Below are positions 10,111 through 19,385 of a stretch of DNA of 64,000 bases, piece after piece. The notes below the pieces were generated by a model, which made no database searches, had not been told where the DNA came from, and was given only the letters and a program-made list of their open reading frames with translations. The position numbers were made by a program, and so were the translations under genes. The number at the start of each line of letters is the position of its first letter. Position 1 is the first letter of the stretch. Source of the DNA: Rhizobiaceae bacterium (lineage in GTDB: Bacteria; Pseudomonadota; Alphaproteobacteria; Rhizobiales; Rhizobiaceae); contig JAHBYY010000009.1 of the NCBI GenBank assembly GCA_019635715.1, positions 1-64,000 of the forward strand, in the 5' to 3' direction.

Positions 10111-11415
10111 ATGCTGGACATCAAGTGGATTCGCGAAAAGCCGCAGGAACTCGTCGATGCGCTGGTGCGGCGGCAGTGGTCCGCCGCCGAAGCCGCGTCG
10201 ACGGTCGAGTCGCTGATCGCGGCCGACGAGGCGCGTCGCGCCCATCTCGGCGAGCTGCAGCAGAAGCAGGAACGCCGCAATGCCGCCTCCAAGGAGATCG
10301 GCAATGCGATGCGTGCCAAGGATATGGCGCTCGCCGAGACGCTGAAGGTCGAGGTCAACGAGATCAAGGCCTGGCTGTCGGGGGCAGAGGCGCAGGAGCG
10401 GGCGCTGGATGCGGCGCTCGAGGGCGCGCTGGCGGTGCTGCCCAACGTTCCGCTGCCGGACGTGCCGGACGGCAAGGACGAACACGATAACGTGGAAGTG
10501 CGCCGCGTGGGCGAGGTTGGGCCGCGCGCCAACTGGACGCGCGAACATTTCGAGATCGGCGAGGCGCTCGGCCTGATGGATTTCGAGCGCGCCGCAAAAC
10601 TCTCCGGCGCGCGCTTCACGGTGCTGAAGGGGCAGTTGGCCCGGCTGGAGCGGGCGCTCGGCCAGTTCATGCTCGACTTGCACACGACCGAACATGGCTA
10701 CACCGAAATCCAGTCGCCGCTCCTGGTGCGCGACGCCGCGCTGTTCGGGACAGGTCAGCTACCGAAATTCGAAGACGACCTGTTCTTCGTTCCGCACGCG
10801 GGTGCCCGGCTCGGCCTGATTCCGACCGCCGAGGTCAGCATGACGAACCTCGTGCGCGAGGAAATCCTCAAGCACGACCAGCTTCCGCTGCGCTTCACGG
10901 CGCTGACGCCGTGCTTCCGCTCGGAAGCCGGATCGGCGGGACGCGACACGCGCGGCATGCTGCGCCAGCACCAGTTCTACAAGGTCGAGCTGGTCTCGAT
11001 CACCGACCAGGACTCGTCGATCGCCGAGCACGAGCGCATGACGCAGTGTGCCGAGGAGGTGCTGAAGCGCCTCGGCCTGCCGTTCCGCACCATGACGCTG
11101 TCGACCGGCGACATGGGGTTCGGGTCGCGGAAAACCTACGACATCGAGGTCTGGCTGCCCGGTCAGAAGGCCTATCGCGAGATCTCCTCCTGCTCGGTCT
11201 GCGGCGATTTCCAGGCACGGCGCATGGATGCCCGCTACCGGCCGAAAGACGAGAAGACGACGCGTTTCGTCCACACGCTCAACGGGTCCGGCGTGGCCGT
11301 CGGCCGCGCGCTGATCGCCGTGATGGAGAATTACCAGAACGAGGACGGCTCCGTTAGCATTCCTGAAGTGTTGCAGCCCTATATGGGTGGGCTAGAGAAA
11401 ATCGAAACGAAATAG
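10111..11415 (+). CDS. serS: Seryl-tRNA synthetase
   Basis: A 434-residue class II aminoacyl-tRNA synthetase charging tRNA-Ser and tRNA-Sec. An N-terminal antiparallel coiled-coil arm (about 1-110) binds the long tRNA variable arm. The catalytic core shows motif 2 ([20 protein letters not shown]) and motif 3 ([19 protein letters not shown]), plus the serine-specific [13 protein letters not shown] segment. It starts at ATG 10111 and lies 132 bp after tatC. Confidence 0.97.
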   Translation: MLDIKWIREKPQELVDALVRRQWSAAEAASTVESLIAADEARRAHLGELQQKQERRNAASKEIGNAMRAKDMALAETLKVEVNEIKAWLSGAEAQERALDAALEGALAVLPNVPLPDVPDGKDEHDNVEVRRVGEVGPRANWTREHFEIGEALGLMDFERAAKLSGARFTVLKGQLARLERALGQFMLDLHTTEHGYTEIQSPLLVRDAALFGTGQLPKFEDDLFFVPHAGARLGLIPTAEVSMTNLVREEILKHDQLPLRFTALTPCFRSEAGSAGRDTRGMLRQHQFYKVELVSITDQDSSIAEHERMTQCAEEVLKRLGLPFRTMTLSTGDMGFGSRKTYDIEVWLPGQKAYREISSCSVCGDFQARRMDARYRPKDEKTTRFVHTLNGSGVAVGRALIAVMENYQNEDGSVSIPEVLQPYMGGLEKIETK

Positions 11416-11447
11416 CGCCCTTCCTTGAGCGAGACCGGCTTCAGTTC

Positions 11448-11603
11448 ACCCCCCTCTGGCCTGCCGGCCATCTCCCCCTCAAGGGGGGAGATGGATCGAT
11501 TTGCCCGTGCCGCCGGTCCTGCGACGCTGGCGATTGGCGAAAGGCAAGGCGAGGGCCGATCTCCCCCCTTGAGGGGGAGATGGCCGGCAGGCCAGAGGGG
11601 GGT
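11448..11603. repeat. RIME-like palindromic repeat with perfect 45-bp inverted arms
   Basis: The serS-surE gap holds two arms, 11448-11492 and 11559-11603, that are exact reverse complements over 45 bases, separated by 66 bp. Each arm contains its own nested hairpin (CTCCCCCTCAAGGGGGGAG). The pattern CCCCCCTCTGGCCTGCCGGCCAT is one I recognise as abundant between genes in mesorhizobia and related genera, in the class of rhizobium-specific intergenic mosaic elements. It is non-coding and may be transcribed as a large hairpin between serS and surE. Confidence 0.8.
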
Positions 11604-11642
11604 AGGTCGCAGTGCCTTGCCAAGATCAGCAGAGACCAGAAC

Positions 11643-12404
11643 ATGCGCATTCTCCTGACCAATGACGACGGCATCCATGCCGAGGGCCTCGATTGCCTGG
11701 AGCGGATCGCGCGGCAGCTCAGCGACGACGTGTGGATCGTCGCGCCGGAGACCGACCAGTCCGGTTTCGCCCATTCCCTGTCTCTGTCGGAGCCGCTGCG
11801 GCTGCGCCGCGTTTCCGAGAAGCGCTATGCGGTGCGCGGCACGCCGACCGACTGCGTGATCATGGGCGTCAAGAACGTCCTGCCCGGTCCGCCCGATCTG
11901 GTGCTTTCGGGTGTCAATTCCGGCTCGAACGTCGCCGACGACATCACCTATTCGGGCACCGTCGCCGGCGCGATGGAGGGCACGCTGCTCGGCATCCGCT
12001 CGGTGGCGCTCAGCCAGGGCTATCGCCTCAAGGAGGGCGTCGGCCGCGAAGTTCCGTGGGACACCACCAGCGCGCATGCGCCGGCGCTGCTCGACCGCCT
12101 GCTGAAGACCGAGCTGCCGCCGGGCGTGTTCCTCAACCTCAATTTCCCCAACTGCGCCGCCGACGAGGTCGAGGGCGTCACCGTCGCGGCACAGGGCAAG
12201 CTCGCCTACGGCATGTGGGTGGACGAACGTGCCGACGGCCGCGGGCTTCCCTACTACTGGCTGCGCTTCGGGCGCGAGACGATCGATCCGCGCGAGGGCA
12301 CCGACCTTCACGCGCTGGCAAATCGCAGGATCGCGGTGACGCCGCTGAAGCTCGACCTGACCGCGCACGAAGTACGGCGGGACCTGGAAAAGGCGCTGGC
12401 GTGA
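11643..12404 (+). CDS. surE: 5'/3'-nucleotidase SurE
   Basis: A 253-residue metal-dependent survival protein that dephosphorylates nucleoside monophosphates. The metal-binding pair Asp8-Asp9 is in [14 protein letters not shown]; the rest of the site is seen in [11 protein letters not shown] and [19 protein letters not shown]. The start was set at ATG 11643, just outside the palindromic repeat; the frame is open into the repeat but those residues are repeat-derived. It overlaps pcm by four bases (GTGA). The surE-pcm-LysM/M23 lipoprotein order resembles surE-pcm-nlpD of gammaproteobacteria. Confidence 0.95.
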   Translation: MRILLTNDDGIHAEGLDCLERIARQLSDDVWIVAPETDQSGFAHSLSLSEPLRLRRVSEKRYAVRGTPTDCVIMGVKNVLPGPPDLVLSGVNSGSNVADDITYSGTVAGAMEGTLLGIRSVALSQGYRLKEGVGREVPWDTTSAHAPALLDRLLKTELPPGVFLNLNFPNCAADEVEGVTVAAQGKLAYGMWVDERADGRGLPYYWLRFGRETIDPREGTDLHALANRRIAVTPLKLDLTAHEVRRDLEKALA

Positions 12405-13048
12405 CCTCGCGCGCCGAGCGGGAGGGATTCGCGGCGTTCATCCTGCGCTGCCGCGGCGCCGGGATCAGCCGCGAGGTGGTCGCGGCCTTCGAGGCGACGC
12501 CCCGCTCGGCCTTCCTGCCCGGCCATCTGCTGAACGAATCGTGGTCCGAGGGCATGCTGCCGATCGCCTGCGGCGAGGCGATCGAGGGCGTCGACACCCA
12601 GGCGCTCGCCATCTCGTCGCTCGCCTTCGAGCCGGGCCATCGCGTGCTGGAGATCGGCACCGGCACCGGCTACTCGGCCGCCGTGATCTCGCGCCTGGCG
12701 GGCAGGGTGGTGACGCTCGACCGCTACCGCACGCTCGTCGACCAGGCGAAGCTGCGCTTCGAGCAGTTCGGCATCACCAATGTGGTCGCGCGCCAGGCGG
12801 ACGGATCGAACGGGCTGGCGTCCGAAGGACCTTTCGACCGGATCGTCGTATGGACGGCCTTCGACAGCCATCCGCGCATGTTCCTCGACCAGCTCTCCTC
12901 CGGCGGGCTGATGACGGCGCCGATCGGCCCGGCCGAGGAGAAGCAGGTGCTCGCCCGGCTGACCAAGGTGGGAAGCCGCTTCGATCGCGAGGATATCGGC
13001 GCAGTCCGCCTGCAGCCCTTCATCAAGGGCGTCGCCGTCAAGCTCTGA
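12401..13048 (+). CDS. pcm: Protein-L-isoaspartate O-methyltransferase
   Basis: A 215-residue SAM-dependent methyltransferase that initiates repair of isoaspartyl residues in damaged proteins. The SAM-binding motif I is [15 protein letters not shown]; the preceding regions [10 protein letters not shown] and YSDD-equivalent [14 protein letters not shown] match the family. GTG at 12401 overlaps the surE stop and gives a normal-length protein; the frame is open far upstream only because it shadows surE. Confidence 0.93.
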   Translation: MTSRAEREGFAAFILRCRGAGISREVVAAFEATPRSAFLPGHLLNESWSEGMLPIACGEAIEGVDTQALAISSLAFEPGHRVLEIGTGTGYSAAVISRLAGRVVTLDRYRTLVDQAKLRFEQFGITNVVARQADGSNGLASEGPFDRIVVWTAFDSHPRMFLDQLSSGGLMTAPIGPAEEKQVLARLTKVGSRFDREDIGAVRLQPFIKGVAVKL

Positions 13049-13263
13049 AAGCCGGCAGGCCTCCCGCTGCCGATCGACGCGTCAGTCCGCCCGACCGTGC
13101 GGACCCGTCCGTGCCGGCCCGCGAAGCGGCGATGGCGCCGGCCTGTGAAAGCTCCGCGAGCCACTGCCGAAAAAACATGCATCCGCGGCGGCCGGCTTAA
13201 CCGACCAGTAAGATTAACGCGCTTTAATCAACGAGGTCAGGTGCCGAGTGTGCGGGTAGTGCG

Positions 13264-14880
13264 ATGCGTAAGGGAATTCTGAGGTCGAACAGGCGCAGTC
13301 TCGGGCGCGGGGCGGCTCTCCTGCTGGTCGCCGGCGTGGCGTCCGGCTGCAGCTCGCAGATGTCGCGGTTCAACGGTCCCGACGACATCTTTACCGGGTC
13401 GACCGCCAACCAGCGGGCCATCATCAATCACGAGCAGCAGCCCTATCCGGGCGACGTGCAGGCGGCCGCGCCCATCGATCCCGTGTCGACCGGTACGGTC
13501 GACCGCAACGTGCTTTCCCCGGTGACGGCGCAGCCGCTGCCGGCTCCTGTCGCAAGTGTTGCCGCGCCGGCCCCGGTGCGGGCCGCCGCCGCGGTCCCGT
13601 TCGAGCGCAAGGTTCACGATACGTCGGAGTTTGCCCGGCCCGCTCCTCAGCCGGAACGCCTCGCAGCGCAGCCGGCCGTCAGGCAGCCCGCTCCCGCCGT
13701 CGCCGAGATCAAGGATCCGCCCGGCTGGTCGAGCAGCGGCGGCGTCAAGGTGCCGGCGCGGGCAGGCGACACGATCAACGGCCTTTCCAAGCGCTATGGC
13801 GTTCCTGCCAAGGTGCTGGCGCAGGTCAACGGCATGCCCGTCGACCGCCAGTTGCAGGCCGGCCAGAAGATCATCGTGCCGTCCTACGTCCATGCCCAGA
13901 AGCAGGATGCCGCCGCCGCCAGGCAGGCGGTCGCCGACGCCGCTGTGACCGGCGCCGCCGCGCCCTCCAAGGTGCCGCTGCCGACGCGTGCGCCCGAGCC
14001 GGCGGTGGCGGTGCTGCCGCAGAAGCCGAAGCTCAAGGATCAGCAGCTCGCGGCGGCCGTCGACAGCGCGACCGGTACCGCCAAGCCGGCGGAGAAGGTC
14101 GCTGCCATCGTCCCGCCGAAGCCTGAGGCGCCGAAGGCCGCCGCGGCGAAGGCTGCCGCCGGGGCCTACACGGTGCAGCCCGGCGACACGCTTTCGCGCA
14201 TCTCCAGGAAGACGGGCGTCAGCGTTGCCGCGCTGAAGGCGGCCAATGGCATGCAGGACGGCGTTCTGCAGATCGGCCAGACCGTTAAGGTGCCCGCCGG
14301 TGGCGCGGTGCCCGCCGTCGCGGTCGCTGCGGCGACCGAGAAGGCTCCGAAGCTGGATACCGCCGCGACGGCGTCGATCCCGAAGGCGAAGAAGCTTGCC
14401 GAGGGCGAGGCGGTGACCGCGCTGGCGCCGTCGCCCGCCGTGGCGCCGGCCAGCAAGGTGCTGCAGCAGGCGGAGGCCGCTCCCGACGTCGCGCCGGCCG
14501 CGACCGGCATCGGCAAGATGCGCTGGCCGGTCAACGGCCGGGTCATTTCCGGCTACGGCAAGGGCGGCGGCAAGTCCAATGACGGCATCGACATCGCCGT
14601 GCCCGAAGGCACCGCCGTCAAGGCCGCCGAGAACGGCGTGGTGATCTATGCCGGCGACGGCCTCAAGGAATTCGGCAACACCGTGCTGGTCCGCCACGAC
14701 GACGGCCTGGTCACCGTCTACGGCAACGCCAGCGAACTGAAGGTGCAGCGCGGCCAGAAGGTCAAGCGCGGCGAGCAGATCGCCGTGTCCGGCATGAGCG
14801 GCAGCGCGACCGCGCCGAAGCTGCATTTCGAGGTGCGCAAGAACTCCGCCCCGGTCGATCCCGGCAAATATCTCGAATAG
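13264..14880 (+). CDS. LysM / M23 (LytM) lipoprotein, NlpD-like, with degenerate active site
   Basis: A 538-residue predicted lipoprotein. The signal peptide ends in the lipobox VASGC (about residue 29). Two LysM domains follow (about 160-200, VPARAGDTINGLSKRYG; and 300-345, YTVQPGDTLSRISRKTG), and a C-terminal LytM domain covers about 420-538. The usual zinc ligands are not conserved: the HxxxD position reads NDGIDIAV and the HxH position reads KLHFEVR. This resembles NlpD/EnvC-type factors that activate amidases instead of cutting peptidoglycan themselves. Position after surE-pcm supports the NlpD comparison. A gene symbol is withheld because orthology is not proven. Confidence 0.88.
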   Translation: MRKGILRSNRRSLGRGAALLLVAGVASGCSSQMSRFNGPDDIFTGSTANQRAIINHEQQPYPGDVQAAAPIDPVSTGTVDRNVLSPVTAQPLPAPVASVAAPAPVRAAAAVPFERKVHDTSEFARPAPQPERLAAQPAVRQPAPAVAEIKDPPGWSSSGGVKVPARAGDTINGLSKRYGVPAKVLAQVNGMPVDRQLQAGQKIIVPSYVHAQKQDAAAARQAVADAAVTGAAAPSKVPLPTRAPEPAVAVLPQKPKLKDQQLAAAVDSATGTAKPAEKVAAIVPPKPEAPKAAAAKAAAGAYTVQPGDTLSRISRKTGVSVAALKAANGMQDGVLQIGQTVKVPAGGAVPAVAVAAATEKAPKLDTAATASIPKAKKLAEGEAVTALAPSPAVAPASKVLQQAEAAPDVAPAATGIGKMRWPVNGRVISGYGKGGGKSNDGIDIAVPEGTAVKAAENGVVIYAGDGLKEFGNTVLVRHDDGLVTVYGNASELKVQRGQKVKRGEQIAVSGMSGSATAPKLHFEVRKNSAPVDPGKYLE

Positions 14881-14906
14881 CGGGCGGCCCGGCGCACGCG
14901 CCCGGC

Positions 14907-15782
14907 TCAGTCCTTCAGCGGCCTGCCGAGCCGGCCGGCGAGATCCTGGATGTACTGCCAGGCGACGCGGCCGGAGCGGCTGCCCCGGGTGGTGGCCCAC
15001 TCCAGCGCATCGCCGCGCAGCGTCTCCGCGTCGATCGGCAGGTCGTGATAGCGGACATAGCCGTCGACCATCTCCAGATATTCGTCCTGCGAGCATTTGT
15101 GGAAGCCCAGCCACAGGCCGAAGCGGTCCGACAGCGACACCTTCTCCTCGACCGCCTCCGACGGGTTGATCGCCGTCGAGCGCTCATTGTCGATCATGTC
15201 GCGCGGCAGCAGGTGGCGGCGATTCGACGTGGCGTAGAAGATGACGTTGTCCGGCCTGCCTTCGACGCCGCCTTCGAGCGCGGCCTTCAGCGATTTGTAC
15301 GACGTGTCGTCGTGATCGAAGGACAGGTCGTCGCAGAACAGCACGAAGCGGTAGCTTGAACGCTTCAGCACGGACATCAGGCGGGGCAGGCTGTCGATGT
15401 CCTCGCGATGGATCTCGACGAGCTTCAGCGGCAGCTCATGGGGCCGCTCGCGGTTGACTGTCGCCTGCGCCGCCTTGACCAGCGACGACTTGCCCATGCC
15501 GCGCGCCCCCCACAGCAGCACGTTGTTGGCGGGAAGGCGGTCGGCGAAGCGGCGGGTGTTGTCGACGAGAATGTCGCGGACGCGGTCGACGCCGCGGATC
15601 AGGCCGATATCGACGCGGTTGACCCGATGGACCGGCTCCAGCCGGGCGGTCTCGGCCGACCAGACGAAGCAGTCCGCGGCGTCGAGGTCGCTCGGTTCGG
15701 GTTCGACGGGGGCGATGCGGGCGACCGCCGCGATCAACTGGTCGAGTTTTTCGGTCAGGGTTTCGAGCGAGGATTTCGGCAT
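14907..15782 (-). CDS. DUF815 family AAA+ ATPase
   Basis: A 291-residue P-loop ATPase. Walker A is WGARGMGKSSL at about 91-101 and Walker B is FVLFCDDLSFD; the spacing and the surrounding text are those of the uncharacterised DUF815 family. The start was placed at 15782 (MPKSSLETLTEKLDQL); the frame stays open to 15947 without family-like residues. It converges on the NlpD-like gene (26 bp apart) and diverges from yajC. The cellular role of DUF815 proteins is not established. Confidence 0.85.
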   Translation of the reverse strand: MPKSSLETLTEKLDQLIAAVARIAPVEPEPSDLDAADCFVWSAETARLEPVHRVNRVDIGLIRGVDRVRDILVDNTRRFADRLPANNVLLWGARGMGKSSLVKAAQATVNRERPHELPLKLVEIHREDIDSLPRLMSVLKRSSYRFVLFCDDLSFDHDDTSYKSLKAALEGGVEGRPDNVIFYATSNRRHLLPRDMIDNERSTAINPSEAVEEKVSLSDRFGLWLGFHKCSQDEYLEMVDGYVRYHDLPIDAETLRGDALEWATTRGSRSGRVAWQYIQDLAGRLGRPLKD

Positions 15783-15941
15783 GGCGTGGTCCGTGTGCTG
15801 CTGCTGCGGACGCCGCTTTCGCTCTGCCGGGGACGAGGCGCCGCAATCCTCGGCCTGCCTCGCGGCTTCACGTCTGCGGGAATTCGACGTCCGGGCCGTG
15901 GAAATGCGGCCTTTGAGCGCGGTAGCGCACCTTCCGGATGG

Positions 15942-15969
15942 TTGCAATGCCAGTGCCAGCGACTATATT
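15942..15969 (+). promoter_or_regulatory. Candidate sigma-70-type promoter for yajC-secDF
   Basis: TTGCAA (15942-15947), a 16-bp spacer and TATATT (15964-15969) lie about 60 bp upstream of the yajC start. The -10 matches five of six consensus positions and the -35 four. A good ribosome-binding sequence, AGGAG at 16014-16018, follows at normal distance from the ATG. Confidence 0.5.
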
Positions 15970-16027
15970 CCGCGCACTTTTCGGCGGCCGCCCCCTGCGT
16001 GCCGCGCTTTCTCAGGAGCGCTAAGGA

Positions 16028-16363
16028 ATGTTTGTGACGCCGGCTTATGCACAGGGCGTGGGAGCCACGCCCGACATCGTTATGAGCATCCTGCCGTTCA
16101 TACTGATTTTCGTCATCATGTACTTCCTGATCATCCGGCCGCAGCGCGCTCAGGTCAAGAAGCGCGCCGAGATGATCGCCAACATCCGGCGCGGCGACAC
16201 GGTGATCACCGGCGGCGGGCTGGTCGGCAAGGTGACCAAGGTCATCGACGACCACGAACTCGAGGTCGATCTCGGCGGCACGAAGGTGACGGCGCTGCGC
16301 TCGACGATCTCGGACGTGCGCGTCAAGGGCGAGCCGATCGCCAACCAGAACACAAAGAAATGA
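16028..16363 (+). CDS. yajC: Preprotein translocase subunit YajC
   Basis: A 111-residue single-span membrane protein of the Sec holotranslocase, associated with SecDF. The membrane helix ILPFILIFVIMYFLIIRPQ is followed by the family signature RPQRAQVKKRAEMIANIRRGD and a small beta-rich cytoplasmic domain. The short N-terminus ending in AYAQG is typical of alphaproteobacterial YajC. secDF follows after 52 bp. Confidence 0.95.
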   Translation: MFVTPAYAQGVGATPDIVMSILPFILIFVIMYFLIIRPQRAQVKKRAEMIANIRRGDTVITGGGLVGKVTKVIDDHELEVDLGGTKVTALRSTISDVRVKGEPIANQNTKK

Positions 16364-16392
16364 CGTTTTCGGGGAGGAAACTCCCCGAAACG
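16364..16392 (+). other. Intercistronic hairpin between yajC and secDF
   Basis: Immediately after the yajC stop, CGTTTTCGGGGAG and CTCCCCGAAACG form a stem of about 12 bp with one bulged T, closed by a GAAA tetraloop. No T tract follows, so it is more likely an mRNA processing or stability element between co-transcribed genes than a terminator. Confidence 0.5.
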
Positions 16393-16415
16393 ATCGCCTG
16401 ACCGGCAGAGGCATC

Positions 16416-18983
16416 ATGCTCTATTTTTCGCGTTGGAAGACCGTCCTGATCTGGGGCGTGGTGCTGATCGGCGTCATCCTGTCGATTCCGAACATGGTGT
16501 CGCAGAACGTGCTCGACAGCCTGCCGAGCTGGGTTCCGAAACGCTCGATGACGCTCGGCCTCGACCTGCAGGGCGGTTCGCACATCCTGCTCGAGGTCGA
16601 CCGCAACGACCTGATCAACGAACGCCTGCAGACCGTCCGGGACGACATCCGCACCCTGCTGCGGGACGCCAAGATCGGCTACACCGGACTGTCGGGCACG
16701 GGCCAGTCGGTCCAGGTGCGCATCCGCGAGGCCAACGAGGTCGACAAGGCAAAGACCGCGCTGGAAACCCTCACCCAGCCGATCAGCAACAGCATGTTCG
16801 GCGCCGGCAACGTGCGCGAGATGTCGCTGGACGAGCCGGAGCAGGGGCTGCTGCGCTTCACGCTGACCGCCGAAGGCATCAACTACCGCCTGTCGTCGGC
16901 AGCCTCGCAATCGATCGAGGTCATCGGACGGCGCGTCAACGAACTCGGCACCACCGAGCCGGTCATCCAGCGGCAGGGTTCCGACCGGATTCTGGTGCAG
17001 GTGCCCGGCCTGCAGGACCCGCAGCGCCTCAAGGACATCCTCGGCCAGACCGCGAAGCTGACCTTCCAGATGGTCGATCAGTCGGTGCCGGTGCAGGAGG
17101 CCATCCAGGGCCGTCCGCCTGCTGGTTCGTCGGTGCGCTATTCCACGGACGATCCGCCGGTCCCCTATCTCATCGAGGACCGCGTCATCGTGTCCGGCGA
17201 GAACCTCGTCGACGCGCAGGCGACCTACGACCAGCGCACAAGCGAACCGGTGGTGTCGTTCCGCTTCGACGGAAAGGGCGCCGCGCGCTTCGGCCAGGCG
17301 ACCCAGCAGAATGTCGGCCGCCTCTTCGCGATCATCCTCGACAACCAGGTGATCTCGGCGCCGCAGATCCGCGAGCCGATCCTCGGCGGCACGGGCCAGA
17401 TTTCCGGCAACTTCACCGCGCAGTCCGCCAACGATCTCGCGGTGCTGCTGCGCGCCGGCGCGCTACCCGCCGATCTCAAGATCGTCGAGGAGCGGACCGT
17501 CGGCCCGAGCCTCGGCGCCGACTCGATCGCCGCCGGCAAGATGGCGTCGCTGGTCGGCGGCGTTCTCGTCGTCGTGTGCATGGTGCTCGTCTACGGGAAG
17601 CTCGGCGTCATCGCCAACATCGCGCTGGCCGCCAACGTCGCGCTGATCGTGGCGGTGCTGACCATGCTCGGAGCAACGCTGACGCTGCCCGGCATCGCCG
17701 GCATCGTGCTCACCATGGGCATGGCGGTCGATTCGAACGTCATCATCTTCGAGCGCGTCCGCGAGGAGCGCCGCGCCGGGCGATCGATGGTGCAGTCCTT
17801 CGACGGAGGCTTCCAGAGGGCGCTGGCGACGGTCGTCGACGCCAACCTGACGACCTTCATCATCGCGGTCATCCTGTTCTACATCGGAACCGGCCCGGTG
17901 AAGGGTTTTGCGGTGACGCTGGGCATCGGCATCGTGACGACCGTCTTCACGGCCTTCACGCTGACGCGCTGGATGGTGGCGCTGTGGGTGCGCCGCTGGC
18001 GTCCGGTGGAGTTTCCGGCCGGCCTCGTGCATTATTTGCCGCTCGACCCGCGCATTCCGTTCATGCGCTACCGCAATCTGGGCTTCCTGATCTCCGGCGC
18101 GGCGTCGCTGCTCGTGGTGGCGTCGCTGTTCGTGTTCAACTTCAACTACGGCATCGACTTCCAGGGCGGATCGCTGATCGAGGTGCAGGCCAAGGACGGC
18201 AGCGCGGATGCCGCCGAGGTCCGCGGCCGTCTCGGCGAGCTGAACATCGGCGATGTGCAGGTCCAGTCGTTCGGCAACGACGACTCGCTGATGATCAAGG
18301 TGCAAAGCCAGCAGGCCGGCGACAATGCCGAGCAATCGGTGGTCGACAAGGTCAAGCTCGAACTCGGGGATGAGTACGAGTTCCGCCGTGTCGAGGTGGT
18401 TGGACCGACGGTGTCGGGCGAACTGGCTTGGACGGGGACGCTGGGCATCTGCCTGTCGATGCTCGCCCTGCTGATCTACATCTGGTTCCGCTTCGAGTGG
18501 CAGTTCGGCATGGGAGCCGTCATCTCGACGATCCACGATGTCGTCATCATCGTCGGAATCTATGTGATCCTCGGGCTCGAGTTCAATCTGTCGAGTATCG
18601 CGGCGATCCTCACCGTCATCGGATATTCGATCAACGATACGGTGGTCATCTACGACCGAATCCGGGAAATGCTGCGGAAATACAAGAAGATGCCGATCGA
18701 GGAGGTGATCGACATCGCGCTCAACCAGACCCTGTCGCGCACGTTCCTGACGGGCCTGACAGTGCTGCTGGCGCTGTTTGCGCTGTATTTCTTCGGCGGC
18801 GAGGTGATCTCCTCCTTCGTCTTCGCCATTCTGGTGGGTGTGTTCGTCGGCACCTATTCGTCGCTGTTCATCGCCGGCCCGTGCCTCATCCTGTTCAAGC
18901 TGCGGCCCGACATGTTCGACAAGCCGGAGACGAAGGACGGAAAAGCGATCGCGCCGGCGACCGCGCAGCCGTCCGGTTCGTGA
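16416..18983 (+). CDS. secDF: SecD-SecF fusion protein translocase subunit
   Basis: An 855-residue fusion of SecD and SecF, which use the proton motive force to pull exported proteins across the inner membrane. The SecD half has an N-terminal helix, the DLQGGSHILLEVD motif, the P1 domain, and helices including GMAVDSNVIIFERVREE. The SecF half begins near residue 549 (MRYRNLGFLISG), with FNYGIDFQGGSLIEV and SINDTVVIYDRIRE. Many bacteria encode SecD and SecF separately; the fused form is known in alphaproteobacteria and Bacillus. The DUF498 gene follows 10 bp downstream. Confidence 0.95.
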   Translation: MLYFSRWKTVLIWGVVLIGVILSIPNMVSQNVLDSLPSWVPKRSMTLGLDLQGGSHILLEVDRNDLINERLQTVRDDIRTLLRDAKIGYTGLSGTGQSVQVRIREANEVDKAKTALETLTQPISNSMFGAGNVREMSLDEPEQGLLRFTLTAEGINYRLSSAASQSIEVIGRRVNELGTTEPVIQRQGSDRILVQVPGLQDPQRLKDILGQTAKLTFQMVDQSVPVQEAIQGRPPAGSSVRYSTDDPPVPYLIEDRVIVSGENLVDAQATYDQRTSEPVVSFRFDGKGAARFGQATQQNVGRLFAIILDNQVISAPQIREPILGGTGQISGNFTAQSANDLAVLLRAGALPADLKIVEERTVGPSLGADSIAAGKMASLVGGVLVVVCMVLVYGKLGVIANIALAANVALIVAVLTMLGATLTLPGIAGIVLTMGMAVDSNVIIFERVREERRAGRSMVQSFDGGFQRALATVVDANLTTFIIAVILFYIGTGPVKGFAVTLGIGIVTTVFTAFTLTRWMVALWVRRWRPVEFPAGLVHYLPLDPRIPFMRYRNLGFLISGAASLLVVASLFVFNFNYGIDFQGGSLIEVQAKDGSADAAEVRGRLGELNIGDVQVQSFGNDDSLMIKVQSQQAGDNAEQSVVDKVKLELGDEYEFRRVEVVGPTVSGELAWTGTLGICLSMLALLIYIWFRFEWQFGMGAVISTIHDVVIIVGIYVILGLEFNLSSIAAILTVIGYSINDTVVIYDRIREMLRKYKKMPIEEVIDIALNQTLSRTFLTGLTVLLALFALYFFGGEVISSFVFAILVGVFVGTYSSLFIAGPCLILFKLRPDMFDKPETKDGKAIAPATAQPSGS

Positions 18984-18993
18984 CGGAGGCGTC

Positions 18994-19383
18994 ATGACGG
19001 CCGGGATCGTGATGCGCGCGGCGCACTTTCCCGGCCGCGCGCCCATCGACGCCTACGGCAATGGCGGGTTCCGGTTCGCCGACATGTCGCATCGCGGCTC
19101 GCTGCTTTGCCTTCCCTCCGGAATCTACGGCTGGGAGCCCGGCAGTCCGGCGGCGTTGTCGGCGGACGATTTCGCCCGGGTGCTGGACGAGGCGGCGGCG
19201 ATCGAGATCCTGCTCGTCGGCATGGGCTCGGAACTCCGGCGGTTGCCGCAGCCGCTGCGCGATGCGCTGCGGGCCGAACGCATCTCCGCCGACTCGATGT
19301 CGACCGGCGCCGCCGTGCGCACCTACAACGTATTGCTTGCCGAAGACCGTGCCGTCGCGGCCGCGCTGATCGCCGTCGACTGA
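18994..19383 (+). CDS. Mth938/DUF498 domain protein, NDUFAF3 homologue
   Basis: A 129-residue protein of the Mth938-like fold, starting with MTAGIVMRAAHFPGRAPIDA and containing YGWEPGSPAALSADDF and LLVGMGSELRRLP, all typical of the family. The human homologue NDUFAF3 assists respiratory complex I assembly and the gene is characteristically next to yajC-secDF in alphaproteobacteria. A complex I role in this bacterium is an inference. It sits 10 bp after secDF and two bases before the next gene's GTG, so all are probably one operon. Confidence 0.85.
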   Translation: MTAGIVMRAAHFPGRAPIDAYGNGGFRFADMSHRGSLLCLPSGIYGWEPGSPAALSADDFARVLDEAAAIEILLVGMGSELRRLPQPLRDALRAERISADSMSTGAAVRTYNVLLAEDRAVAAALIAVD

Positions 19384-19385
19384 TC

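Noticed and set aside
13214-13227. Possible CtrA site upstream of the NlpD-like gene
   Set aside because: TTAACGCGCTTTAA has six bases between the half-sites instead of seven, so it misses the consensus spacing.
13237-15114. A 625-codon open frame on the minus strand opposite the NlpD-like gene
   Set aside because: Antisense shadow; the LysM and LytM domains on the plus strand are decisive.
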